In this document: piece after piece, positions 20,101 through 28,692 of the stretch
Layout: the number at the start of each line of letters is the position of its first letter
Numbering within the stretch: position 1 is the first letter of the stretch
Assembly (NCBI GenBank): GCA_014116815.1
Contig: JACGYV010000005.1
Coordinates: 23,426 to 87,425 of the forward strand
Length of the DNA: 64,000 nucleotides
Reading direction: 5' to 3'
DNA from: Holosporaceae bacterium 'Namur'
Lineage (GTDB): Bacteria; Pseudomonadota; Alphaproteobacteria; Rickettsiales; Midichloriaceae
The notes under the pieces: generated by a model
Databases searched by the model: none
What the model was told of the DNA's origin: nothing
The model's input: only the letters and a program-made list of their open reading frames with translations
Program-made: the position numbers and the translations under genes

Positions 20101-20532
20101 ATATTTGCCGAGTATACTTTCTTTACTGCCCGTAAGTACAATTAAGCCCTCAATATTCTCCAATAAATAATTAATACTCACATTAGGATCTTCTAAACTA
20201 TCACTGCTAAGGAATGAGTGGCTAACAATCTTCATAAGATTTTGGTAGCCCTGCTTGTTTTTAGCAATAAGCAGCACTTCACCTAAGCTTTTTCGGTTTA
20301 GAGATGTTTTTTTATCATATTCGACTTTTACAACACATCCTATTATAGGTTGTACACCTGATTTTATACATGCTTGCGAAAACTCAAGTGCACCGAATAA
20401 ATTTTTATGATCGGCAAGACATATCGCCGGGAATTTATATTCTACGCATTTTTTTGCCAGTTCCTTAATTTTTACGGCACTCATCCCGAGGGAATAATCC
20501 GAGTGTGCCCTAAGGTGGATAAAAGTTTTCAT
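17125..20532 (-). CDS. dnaE: DNA polymerase III alpha subunit
   Basis: Catalytic subunit of the replicative polymerase. Its 1,135 residues start with a PHP domain (FIHLRAHSDYSLGMSAVKI, ADHKNLFGALEF). The polymerase core has GPGRGSGAGSLVAWAI and PDFDIDFCQERREEVI (catalytic Asp residues). It continues with LYRPGPMDNIPSYI, a helix-hairpin-helix segment and a C-terminal OB fold. Length and motif order are normal for DnaE1. It heads a run of same-strand genes (dnaE-trmJ-lptG-glutamate dehydrogenase-holC-DUF6111-like). Confidence 0.97.
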   Translation of the reverse strand: MKTFIHLRAHSDYSLGMSAVKIKELAKKCVEYKFPAICLADHKNLFGALEFSQACIKSGVQPIIGCVVKVEYDKKTSLNRKSLGEVLLIAKNKQGYQNLMKIVSHSFLSSDSLEDPNVSINYLLENIEGLIVLTGSKESILGKYVLDNKFEDGAIFLEQLKKKIKDDLYLEVQRNVDTYNEEFEQNILKYAHDLELGIVATNDIYFLTPQMHIAQDALYCIAEARKLEETERPSVSKDCYLKSTEEMFELFKDLPEAIENTINIAKKCLVYSETSKPLLPSFSTANKADEDEILSEFAKEGLRKRLAKLQYTIDEEEYFKRLDFELSVIIKMKFAGYFLIVSDFIKWSKNNGVPVGPGRGSGAGSLVAWAIDITDLDPIKFGLLFERFLNPDRISMPDFDIDFCQERREEVIKYVKEKYGEDRVANIITFGKLQPRAVLRDVGRVLGMDYMTVDRICKMVPNNPANPVTLSQAINLDRDLQGQRDTNPVIAKLLSIGLQLEGMNRHVSTHAAGIVIADRPLVEVVPLYRDDNSPMPIIQFNMKAAEDAGLVKFDFLGLKTLTVISWACDLINKKETENFDIGEISLEDKKTFKLLSRGETVGVFQFESVGMKETIKKLKPDKIEDLIALGSLYRPGPMDNIPSYINRKHGYEKPQYLHPKLEEILKETYGIIVYQEQVIIIAQALAGYTLGEADLLRRAMGKKIQAEMDANREVFIQGAVKNGIDQNLAEEIFNLIDKFASYGFNKSHAAAYAIISYQTAFLKANYPLEFFTASLNLEIDDADKINLFLNDARNYNITILPPSVNHSEALFVIEDKAIRYGLAAIKNVGRKAVEEIIKIRKEEGIFKDLEDFLIKSGVRNLNKRMLEGLSKAGAFDCFNPNRNSILKSVEKIISWTSMQEENVSTKQASLFEDIDIAYQKIFLENVEQWNTKQTLEAEFDAFGFYLSSHPIEEYAVKLRKMNITFACEIDSRVGSKSSKLNFAGVITSKKIKSSARGKFAFIQLSDKTGLFDVSIFDEKQLVQYNEEGLLEVGKVVFIVADAKKDNTGLRIIIDSMSYIEDALKDVKTTLKITIKDRKAINIIKDSITEIGIPIKLAVCIDGEGEVFFKNNKPIFIDREKISMLKNSSALEIKEE

Positions 20533-20640
20533 TACTTATGATAAAATTGTTTTCGCTAAAGATATTACCACAAATATTTTTCTAGTTAACTGATAATGTT
20601 TAATGCATTGAAGGTTTTGTAATTCGGTAATCAAATTTTA

Positions 20641-21885
20641 TTATAGTTCATCATGTATCGATTGCTTTGATAGATATAAATAATTTGCTTCAAATGTCTT
20701 ATCCTCCATTATCTCCTTACACTGCTTGAATATATTTAAAAAATCCTTAAGGTTAACCTCTTTTTTATAAATTATGTTTGTATAAGACATAGCTATTGTG
20801 CACTCTTCAGGGGTAATCGTTTCAATAGGAGGCCTTGTAACCTCTATTCCGGCTTTTTCAATATCCAACAGTTTATGCTTTGAAAAACATATGTTAAATT
20901 TTTCTGCTAGCTCTTGACCGAAAGCTTTAGCAGCTATTTGAAAATCAAAATGATCATCAATATATTTTATTTTGTAATTTAAATCTTCTTTGGGCAAAGT
21001 TATTCTTTCGTTTAAAGAAGCAATAATTTTATAAATTGTTTTGCAAGATTCACTATCTATTACTATTTCTTTTTTTACTTCAATACTTTCAAACGGTGTT
21101 TTGCTGGAAGTGGTAATTTTATCTTTTGCAGAAAAATATTTTTCAATATTTTCAAGCCGTTGGAGGGTATTTTTATAAGCTTTATCATTATTATTAGCTT
21201 GTTTTAAGTTAAGTATAAACTGTTTGTGGTCATCTAAGATAAATTCTTGCTTATCTGCTATGGAAAGCTTCTTACCGGTAAACATAGTTACCTCTTTCCC
21301 ATTCATATAATTTTCCAGAAGTCCCCCTCTATCAATACCTCCATATTGGTTATTATAATCCAGCAGTAAAGCTCTACCTAAGTCAGTATCATAATTAGCA
21401 GCAGAGTGCTTAATGTTATGTACCACTTTTTCTATTTTATTTGATCTTGAATTCATTTCATCAAGGTAAGCTTTATTTATGGTTTCAATTCCGTACTTAC
21501 TACTTAAAGCTTGGTTTATTCTTTCCACCTTATCACCAAAAACCTGGCTTGGTGACTTACCAACCAGGCTTTTTGCATTTTTATGATCAAGTATATTGCC
21601 AAGCTATTTTCTTTCTTCGTTACTAAAAAATAATTTATGATTATCATGTTTAGCATTTAATATAATATTTAATAGAACATTACGAGCTTCAGGGTTTCCT
21701 CCTATATCCATTTGGTTGCCTCCAAAGGAAGGAGCACTTTTACCTGGAGTTGTAGGAGTTCCGGCCCAACTGAGTTCATATGCACCACAACCGTTAATTA
21801 GCTCATTTTTCATTAATACTTCATGATATATTTTCTGTATACCATTCAGATTCTCACCACCAGTAAATTTAATACACTTTGTCAT
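20641..21885 (-). pseudogene. Unidentified gene interrupted by an in-frame TAG
   Basis: Two same-frame pieces, 21885-21604 (93 codons, ending in TAG) and the open frame below it to 20641. Together they make about 414 codons with one internal stop. The upstream piece has an excellent ribosome site (AAAGGAGG, 7 bases before the ATG at 21885). The downstream piece is open right up to the TAG. Its first ordinary start, a GTG at 21528, has no ribosome site, and the codons before it read as ordinary protein (LGNILDHKNAKSLVGKSP). I infer one gene broken by a nonsense change, though read-through is possible. The N-terminal part has YELSWAGT...SFGGNQMDIGGNPEARNVL, faintly like lysozyme-type proteins; I do not assign a function. 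It follows a secreted orphan and the virB8-virB9 pair on the same strand. Confidence 0.6.
21538..21574 (-). terminator. Terminator-like hairpin just after the in-frame TAG
   Basis: On the minus strand, AAAAA-CCTGG-TTGGT pairs with ACCAA-CCAGG-TTTTT across a 5-base loop, with one bulged G in each arm. A T run follows. It sits about 30 bases after the TAG at 21604 and inside the presumed open frame. It could end transcription of the 93-codon piece as a stand-alone gene, or be a chance structure in coding DNA. Confidence 0.45.
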
Positions 21886-21910
21886 TATTCATCCTCCTTT
21901 TTTAGTATTT

Positions 21911-22825
21911 TTACTTTTTCTCTTCACCTTGCTGCTTATAAAGATAAAGCAGTATCCTATCATGCAAGCCTTGAACTCCATGGTCATTATCCTTTGTAGT
22001 TTTCATATCTAATTCTTCAATTATAGAATACGGTATTACAAAAAAATTACCTTTAATACACCAATCATTTGTAGTAGATAAACATACGTCATGTTTTGGT
22101 TTAAATTTAGTTTTAAAGTTACTATCAAATCTAATGGCTAAATGATTTGAAACTGTAATAAAGGTATCATCATCTAACTTTATCATCCCCATTGGTAAAA
22201 AATATAATTGCTCATAAATAAGCTCCCCTCCGCCAGGTCCCCCTCTATCACAATATCCATCTTCTTTATCAATTGATCTAGATATATTAGGCCTAGCTGC
22301 TATAATGGAAACTTTCTCCACATCCTCATCATGTATTGAAAGTCTGTCTCTCCCTTCCTTTACTTGTCCTTTTAATAATAAATTTTGCAACAGCTCATTA
22401 TTTTGGCATAAAGTACCCCCGGTTGAATAATAAGATTCAATATGCTGACCATTTTTTAAAATTATTTTGCTTATTTCATAAATACGTTCTAAATTATTTT
22501 CCTTAATATAGGTTTTAATATTATCTACCTCTTCTGTTTTACCTTCAAAAAATTTAAGGATCAGATATTTATTCTTAATAAGTCCTTTCTCGTTATACCG
22601 CTTATCCAAAACTTCAAATACTATATCTCCATTAAGGGCTTTATATACGCTACTAAAAGAAGATTTGTTATCTCTTGTAGTAACTTCCGATATATCATAC
22701 CCCCATACATCAGGATAAGGAGGATATTTAGATTTATCATTATTTTTAGTTTCAGCTAAAATTGATATTGGTGCACCTAACATGGTTATCAATATAATTA
22801 TATAGTAGATTATATTAGCCCTCAT
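21911..22825 (-). CDS. Secreted protein of unknown function
   Basis: A 304-residue protein that I do not recognise. Residues 1-24 form a signal peptide (hydrophobic YYIIILITMLGAPISILA, then ETK). The mature part is soluble and charged, with KYPPYPDVWGYDIS near its start. It holds few Cys (about five), a Gly-rich stretch near 195-200 (DRGGPGGGELIY), and a C-terminal run of charged residues. No membrane segment is seen after the signal. It lies between virB9 and the interrupted gene on the same strand, so an exported or surface role is plausible from context only. Confidence 0.65.
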   Translation of the reverse strand: MRANIIYYIIILITMLGAPISILAETKNNDKSKYPPYPDVWGYDISEVTTRDNKSSFSSVYKALNGDIVFEVLDKRYNEKGLIKNKYLILKFFEGKTEEVDNIKTYIKENNLERIYEISKIILKNGQHIESYYSTGGTLCQNNELLQNLLLKGQVKEGRDRLSIHDEDVEKVSIIAARPNISRSIDKEDGYCDRGGPGGGELIYEQLYFLPMGMIKLDDDTFITVSNHLAIRFDSNFKTKFKPKHDVCLSTTNDWCIKGNFFVIPYSIIEELDMKTTKDNDHGVQGLHDRILLYLYKQQGEEKK

Positions 22826-22985
22826 ACGGAAGCTCTCCTATTATTTAATAAATGCTTATATTAAAGATATTAGAACTATACAATGCGCACTAAAAATCAA
22901 GCTATGATATATTAAGAAGGCAAAAAGCCGACAATCGAATGTAAAATAATCACTTTTTTACCGGCTTCATGATAACTAATTATCC

Positions 22986-23744
22986 CTACCTCTTCTTAAG
23001 ATCAGCTTCCATAAGCTCATTAAATACACATAAAGTATCAACGCCATGGCGCAGGGTAAACTTAGGAGCAACCCTTTCAATCACTACGTACTCACCCGAA
23101 ACTCTATAGTTAATTAAGCCTTCGTTACCTTTGTCATCGACCAGGAAAAAGGCAGGGATTTCAGCATTGATATTTCTGAATTTAAAGTAAGTAAACTCCC
23201 CGTCATCGAATATTAACAACGGTTCTATTAGCCTCGCATCACCGCTTACGGTATACTTAAAGTTATATAATTCAGGTTTGGATAAATCAGGCCCGGTGTT
23301 TGAGCTAACTTGTTTAATACCTCCCATAGTGCCGTCTTCAGGATAAACAAACTTAACGACGAATGATAGCTCATCATCGCTTATGCTTTTCGCATCTTGG
23401 GCATGCATTTCAAAGAAATACATTCTTTTATTGGTAATTACCGTCATATTTGTGGTTGCATCATCTTCTACGGGCTTAATAAATATGCGGTTACCTGCCG
23501 GGACAATCTGCCAAGGAGTCGGTGTTCCCATGGTGATGGTATCTATCTCTTCATCTAAGCCGAATTCAATTATAGATTGATAAAAATAATGGCCGACGAA
23601 CTTGAACACGGTATTCGGCATATAGTTTATAATCTTTATTCTTTTTTCATTACCTATCGGGCGCGGGGTGGATGTTGCATTTGCTTGGGCGGATAGCATG
23701 CTCAAACAAAGTGAAAAAAGTAAAAATATTCTAATAATTTTCAT
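22986..23744 (-). CDS. virB9: Type IV secretion protein VirB9 (TrbG/CagX family)
   Basis: Outer-membrane-complex component of the P-type type IV secretion channel. The 252-residue protein has a signal peptide (1-23, ending AQANA). A VirB9 N-terminal domain follows (KRIKIINYMPNTVFKFVGHYFYQSIIEF..., GNRIFIKPVEDDATTNMTVITNKRMYFFEM). The C-terminal beta domain has YNFKYTVSGDARLIEPLLIFDDGEFTYFKF, which in other VirB9s binds VirB7. It is paired with virB8, 79 bases upstream. No other virB/D gene is nearby, in keeping with the scattered Rickettsiales rvh system and its duplicated B8/B9 genes. Confidence 0.9.
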   Translation of the reverse strand: MKIIRIFLLFSLCLSMLSAQANATSTPRPIGNEKRIKIINYMPNTVFKFVGHYFYQSIIEFGLDEEIDTITMGTPTPWQIVPAGNRIFIKPVEDDATTNMTVITNKRMYFFEMHAQDAKSISDDELSFVVKFVYPEDGTMGGIKQVSSNTGPDLSKPELYNFKYTVSGDARLIEPLLIFDDGEFTYFKFRNINAEIPAFFLVDDKGNEGLINYRVSGEYVVIERVAPKFTLRHGVDTLCVFNELMEADLKKR

Positions 23745-23823
23745 GGTGAAGTAAAATTTTGATCCTCAAATATTTATGTCATAAAACATATGTTGTAAGC
23801 AAGCTTTAATTATTTCATTTATA

Positions 23824-24543
23824 CTAATTATTTTGTTTGAGCTCCGAATTATCATACTTAGTGATAGTAAATTCCACTTCGGACTTATTATCTATAATAT
23901 TTTCAATATTACTCATACTAAAAGTTATACTTGTCTTCCAAAATGAAATTTTTTCTTCTTTGTCGGTTTGTTCTATGGCTTTATAATAAACTATAGCTGA
24001 TTCAGGGTTAACGGAATTTTTCGGAAATTCTATATTTTGAATTTGTATTATTCGCTTGATGCTGTCTTTATATTTAATTATAGGGCTATCCGGGTTAGTA
24101 GTGGTATCGATATAATCGACATAATCACTAAATATTTTCCTTGAAGACAGTTCCCTTACCCGCCTTAACAGCTCCTTCCACGCCTCTTTATCATTTACTA
24201 CTTTAAAGTCATATTCTTCACGTGATTTTATATAGGCGGAAGCAAAATACCTGGCCACCGAAATCGTAACCGGCTCACTACCCTTTGATACCGGGATAAT
24301 TTTTGAATAATATTTAACCTCATCTTCCGAATAGAGGGGGAAAGGATAAAGTTTTTTTATATTATCAATCATTACTGTTTTAAATATTACTACAGTAAAA
24401 ATAACGGAAAATATTGCGATAATTCCTATATAAGCTTTTTGAGTATAAGAGTATAAATATTTTGAGGCATACCACTCTTTGGAATCATTAAAGTATTCCC
24501 CGCTATCAATCATTTTTGCTATTATCCGCTTTGCTTCATCCAT
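23824..24543 (-). CDS. virB8: Type IV secretion protein VirB8
   Basis: Inner-membrane bitopic protein that nucleates the type IV secretion channel. The 239-residue protein has a short cytoplasmic N-terminus, one membrane segment (about 36-58, YIGIIAIFSVIFTVVIFKTV) and a periplasmic NTF2-like domain. That domain contains ISVARYFASAYIKSREEYDF, a good match to the VirB8 block. The product is shorter and more divergent than canonical VirB8, as expected for a second rvh copy. It is followed by virB9. Confidence 0.85.
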   Translation of the reverse strand: MDEAKRIIAKMIDSGEYFNDSKEWYASKYLYSYTQKAYIGIIAIFSVIFTVVIFKTVMIDNIKKLYPFPLYSEDEVKYYSKIIPVSKGSEPVTISVARYFASAYIKSREEYDFKVVNDKEAWKELLRRVRELSSRKIFSDYVDYIDTTTNPDSPIIKYKDSIKRIIQIQNIEFPKNSVNPESAIVYYKAIEQTDKEEKISFWKTSITFSMSNIENIIDNKSEVEFTITKYDNSELKQNN

Positions 24544-24790
24544 CTGCTAGAATTTACTTTGTTTATTTACCTATATAAATAATATCCCCTGTTTTTTATA
24601 TTAGGGCAAATGAAAAATCACTATTTAAAATTAAAACTTTAAAACGCCTTTGTTCTTAACTATTGCATATCAGCCCTCTAAATTTTCAATTAATATTATA
24701 AAAATGCTATCAAATTGCTAAGAAAATGTTATTAGTGGGTGTAAAGCTCGCCTCTTTAAGAGTATAAAACTTTTAGTTTAGAGTAGATGA

Positions 24791-27700
24791 ATGCATAATA
24801 ACTTATCACAAGCCAAAAATATTATCGACTACTGGTCTTGGGTGGAGCGTTTTACTCCTCCTATCCAAACTGAAGATAATAATACCTTAAAATTAGTATT
24901 AAGTGATAAGGAAATACCGTGGTTTAATCATACTGAATTTCAGCATTATGAAGATGAAATGCATACTTGGTGCTATACTGTTTATATAGGGATAATACAC
25001 TGTGACAAAATAGTAGAAAAATTAAAAACACTGCTAACTTCTTCCACAGAGGATTTTGAACGCAATGGTTCAAACAATGAATCATACTTATGCTGCTTTG
25101 AGGTAGATATTAACGGTAATCCTATAGAGAGTTCCGTTGCTATTCCGGATTATGTGGCTTCTATGGGTTGTTTAATAAAGACGGAGGATCTTAATTCGGA
25201 TATTTGGCTTGATAATTTTGATTCTATAAAAACTAAAATTAAGAAGATGCTTAATAATGTATTTTGCAAATTACGGCAAACGGATAATCATGCCCCTTTG
25301 AATTTTGCCTTATTTAAAGATATGGTCAATGCAGTTCAGCAGATATCCGAGTGGAATGAATTACTGGGGGATATAAAAAATATAGTAAGAATTGATTCAC
25401 GTATGGTAACTAAACCTAAACCGAAAGTTATTGAAATGAATTCAACTGAAAAGCCCGAATATGAGGCGGGAACCGAACCTTTAAAGCTTTTTAACAGCTT
25501 CTATTTTAAAGATTTAAAATTAATTTCAGACACTATAAAAGAAGATAAGCGGATCGGGGAAGCTCTATCCGAATACCTTAACATAACCCCTTATCCACCG
25601 AAAGCGGATGTTAGAAAAGATAAAGAATTAATGCAAACCTTGCTATCTCCGAATAGTTTAGCTCCTGCCCGTTGGCCAGGTAATGGAAACTATCCGTTGG
25701 TATTAAGCCAACAACTGGCGGTAAATGCTTTTCTTAACTCCGAAACAAAAACTTTTTCAGTAAACGGCCCTCCGGGTACAGGTAAAACTACTTTATTGAA
25801 AGACGTTATTGCTAATATTATTGTTTTACGGGCAGAAAAATTAGCAAAACTTATTTCTCCGTCCAATGCTTTTTCAGGAAGTGAAAATTTTTTCATAAAT
25901 AACTATAACTATAAAATTTGGAAATTAAAAGAGGAGTTTTTAGGCCACGGTATAGTCATAAGCAGCTCCAATAATACAGCAGTCGATAACATTACAACCG
26001 AGATACCACTTAGTAATGCGATTGATGGTAAGTGGGAGGCAGATTATTTCTCTGAAGTTGCATCATATATACTCGGTAAAAAATGCTGGGGTTTAACTGC
26101 CGCATCTCTCGGCAAGGTAAAAAAAGTAAGAGATTTCTTTGATAAGTTCTGGTCAACGCAAACTGATAATAATACCGTTAACAGCTTTAATACAGTATTA
26201 TCCGAAAATAATGCCGATATAAACGATTGGCAAAAGGCTAAAAAGAACTTTTTAAACTGCCTAAAGCAATTTAATACGATTCAGCAAGAAATTAATAAAA
26301 TTCCCGCTCTGTTAGAAGAAGAAATTAAAGTAAGAAAATCTTTTACAGCTGCTAAAGTAACGCATGTTGATTTAATTGATAAGCTAAATACCGCTAACGA
26401 AAAAAAGCAGGAATTATCCTATCAACTAATATGTTTAGAAAATCACATATCAGACACCAAAAACATTATTTCCGAAATGAAAGAATGCAAGCCTTCATTT
26501 TTTGCAAGAATATGGCATTTATTAGTTAACCGGGAAACAAGCTTATATTGGGATAAAAAATATATTCAAAAACTTGATACATTAGAAGATTTACAAGAAA
26601 ACAAGACTGCATTAGAAAAGCAATTAAGAGGTAAAGAACAAGAAATACTCTCTTTAGATAAAAACTTAAAAGCCTCAAAAGCAGAGAAACAAAACATTCA
26701 AAAAAAATTAGATGAGATCAGATCTGAAATTTTTATATTTAAGGAAAAAATGGGTAATAATTTCCCTAATAAAAAATATTGGCTGGCAGACGATGAAATA
26801 TTGCAAAAAACTTCTCCTTGGAATTTCCCTGAGCTACATGAAATAAGGGCTAAAATTTTTATTGAAGCATTGAATCTGCACAAAGTTTTTATTCTATGTA
26901 ATAAGGAGAAAATAATTAATACTTTAAAAGTTGTATACCAAACTATAGCATTAGGAAGACTGTCGTATGATAAAACGAATTAATTACCCCATATTTGGGA
27001 AACCTTCCATTTAGTAGTTCCCGCCGTCTCCACTACTTTTGCCTCCTTTTCCAAATTGTTTAGAGGGATGGGAAGTAATACAATCGGCTGGTTACTGATA
27101 GATGAGGCAGGACAATCTCTTCCGCAAATTGCATCAGGTGCACTATTTAGGGCAAAAAGAGCAATGATAGTGGGAGATCCGCTTCAAATAGAGCCGATTA
27201 GACCCGTCCCGAAAGTAATATCTATAATGCTTAGAGACTATTTTGGAGTTTCGGACGACTGGAATCCTTTAAATCAATCTGTACAAACATTAGCAGACAG
27301 AGCCAACCCGATAGGTACAAAACTAAGTCTGGGAGAAAATAATTGTTGGATAGGCGCTCCGCTTAGGGTTCATAGAAGATGTAATGACCCTATGTTCACT
27401 TTATCCAACTCTATTATTTATAATGATCTTATGATTTACGGTAGTAATAATAAGCCTATGCCGGTTGATCGGAAATTATCCGATAGTGTATGGGCGCATG
27501 TTACTTCAAATGGAAAAATTAAAGATAATTGGTCAAAAGAAGAAGGCGAAGTAGCACTTAATTTTTTAAGACATATTAAGCAACTTAGAGATATTAATTG
27601 CAATCTAAAATCTACTTTTGTTATTTCACCTTTTAAGAGTATAAAAACAGGATTATCATCCCTTATTAAAGATAACCATGCAGATAAGGAACTTTTTAGA

Positions 27701-28009
27701 AATAAAGCAGTATTTGAAAGATGGATAGAATTTAACGTAGGAACAACCCATACCTTTCAAGGGAAAGAAGCGGAAATAGTTATATTTATATTAGGCGGGA
27801 ACTGCGAAAAAAGTAACTTAAATTGGGTTGCAGAAACACCCAATATTTTAAATGTCGCCTTAACCAGAGCAAAAAGAGCAATTTATATTATCGGCGATTT
27901 TCATATATGGTCAAATATGAATTATTTTAATCAGCTAAATTTAAATCTTTGCATAAAACCTTATCACGAAAAATTATTGCCCTATAAGAAAGGGGGAGAA
28001 AGCCCATAA
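24791..28009 (+). pseudogene. COG1112-type superfamily 1 helicase interrupted by an in-frame TAA
   Basis: A DNA2/NAM7-like superfamily 1 helicase of about 1,072 codons with a single TAA at 26981-26983 (codon 731). The frame does not shift. The 3' part keeps the same frame and reads through family sequence directly after the stop (LPHIWETFHLVVPAVSTTFASF), upstream of its first ATG at 27056. Motifs seen: Walker A GPPGTGKTT (about residue 326), motif Ia VISSSNNTAVDNI, a long coiled-coil insertion (about 485-690), Walker B LLIDEAGQS, motif III GDPLQIEPI, motif V TTHTFQGKEAEIVIF and motif VI NVALTRAKRAI. The stop separates the Walker A half from motifs II-VI, so neither half should be an active helicase. 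Related large helicases occur in defence islands, but no partner gene is seen here. Confidence 0.8.
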
Positions 28010-28145
28010 TTACACGGCTTTTAAAGCCGATCTCACTTACCGGTTATTACTTAGAATAAAAAATTTTAAATTATTCATATTTGTTAACTATTTATTAACC
28101 ATTTTATATTAGCTTCTGATTTCTAGATAAACCACAGAGGATAAA

Positions 28146-28628
28146 ATGGCAACCAAGACTAATAAAACACAAGCAGAATTACTTATAGTTAACAGATATA
28201 TGGAGTCGCTTCTTCCATTATTTAAAGAAGCCGTGGTTAGAGATGAATGGGATGGACTTACAGGGTCTAAAAAATTCATTAATAATATTGAAGTTTTTAC
28301 CGAAAAAAAAGGAGATGCAGCAAAGAATCAAGCATTTGAGGGGTTCTTCAAAGCAATAACGGAAATTGTAATTTCAAAAGATGATAAGACAACCGCACTT
28401 AAAGAATTTACTAAAAAATATATGGATTTTACTTTGCAGTTATCGAAGAAAAACCCGGAAATGTTTACAGGAGAGAATGCTAAAGTCGCACAAACATGTA
28501 AAAGCGTAATGGATGAAAAACAAAAATCTATATTTGAGAAAAATTTAGGTAGCAGTAAAGCTAAAGCTACTTTTGCGGAAAGAATCACGCAATCAAGGGA
28601 GGAAGGTTTACTACGGATAGCAAGGTAA
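28146..28628 (+). CDS. Hypothetical protein of unknown function
   Basis: A 160-residue soluble protein, not recognised. It is rich in Lys, Glu and Ala, predicted largely helical, with no signal peptide, membrane segment or Cys-rich motif (one Cys). It starts at an ATG with ACAGAGGATAAA upstream, giving an AGAGG ribosome site. It lies between the interrupted helicase (same strand, 137 bases away) and hscA (opposite strand). The good ribosome site and normal composition suggest a real gene. Confidence 0.6.
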   Translation: MATKTNKTQAELLIVNRYMESLLPLFKEAVVRDEWDGLTGSKKFINNIEVFTEKKGDAAKNQAFEGFFKAITEIVISKDDKTTALKEFTKKYMDFTLQLSKKNPEMFTGENAKVAQTCKSVMDEKQKSIFEKNLGSSKAKATFAERITQSREEGLLRIAR

Positions 28629-28692
28629 GGATAGTGACTGCACTTATCCTCCGAATTTTATTAATAAAATATATTTTATAAAAAGTATTTTT

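Noticed and set aside
20641-21528. Treating the 295-codon ORF as an independent intact gene
   Set aside because: The GTG start has no ribosome site and the frame stays open upstream to the TAG of the preceding ORF; one interrupted gene fits better.
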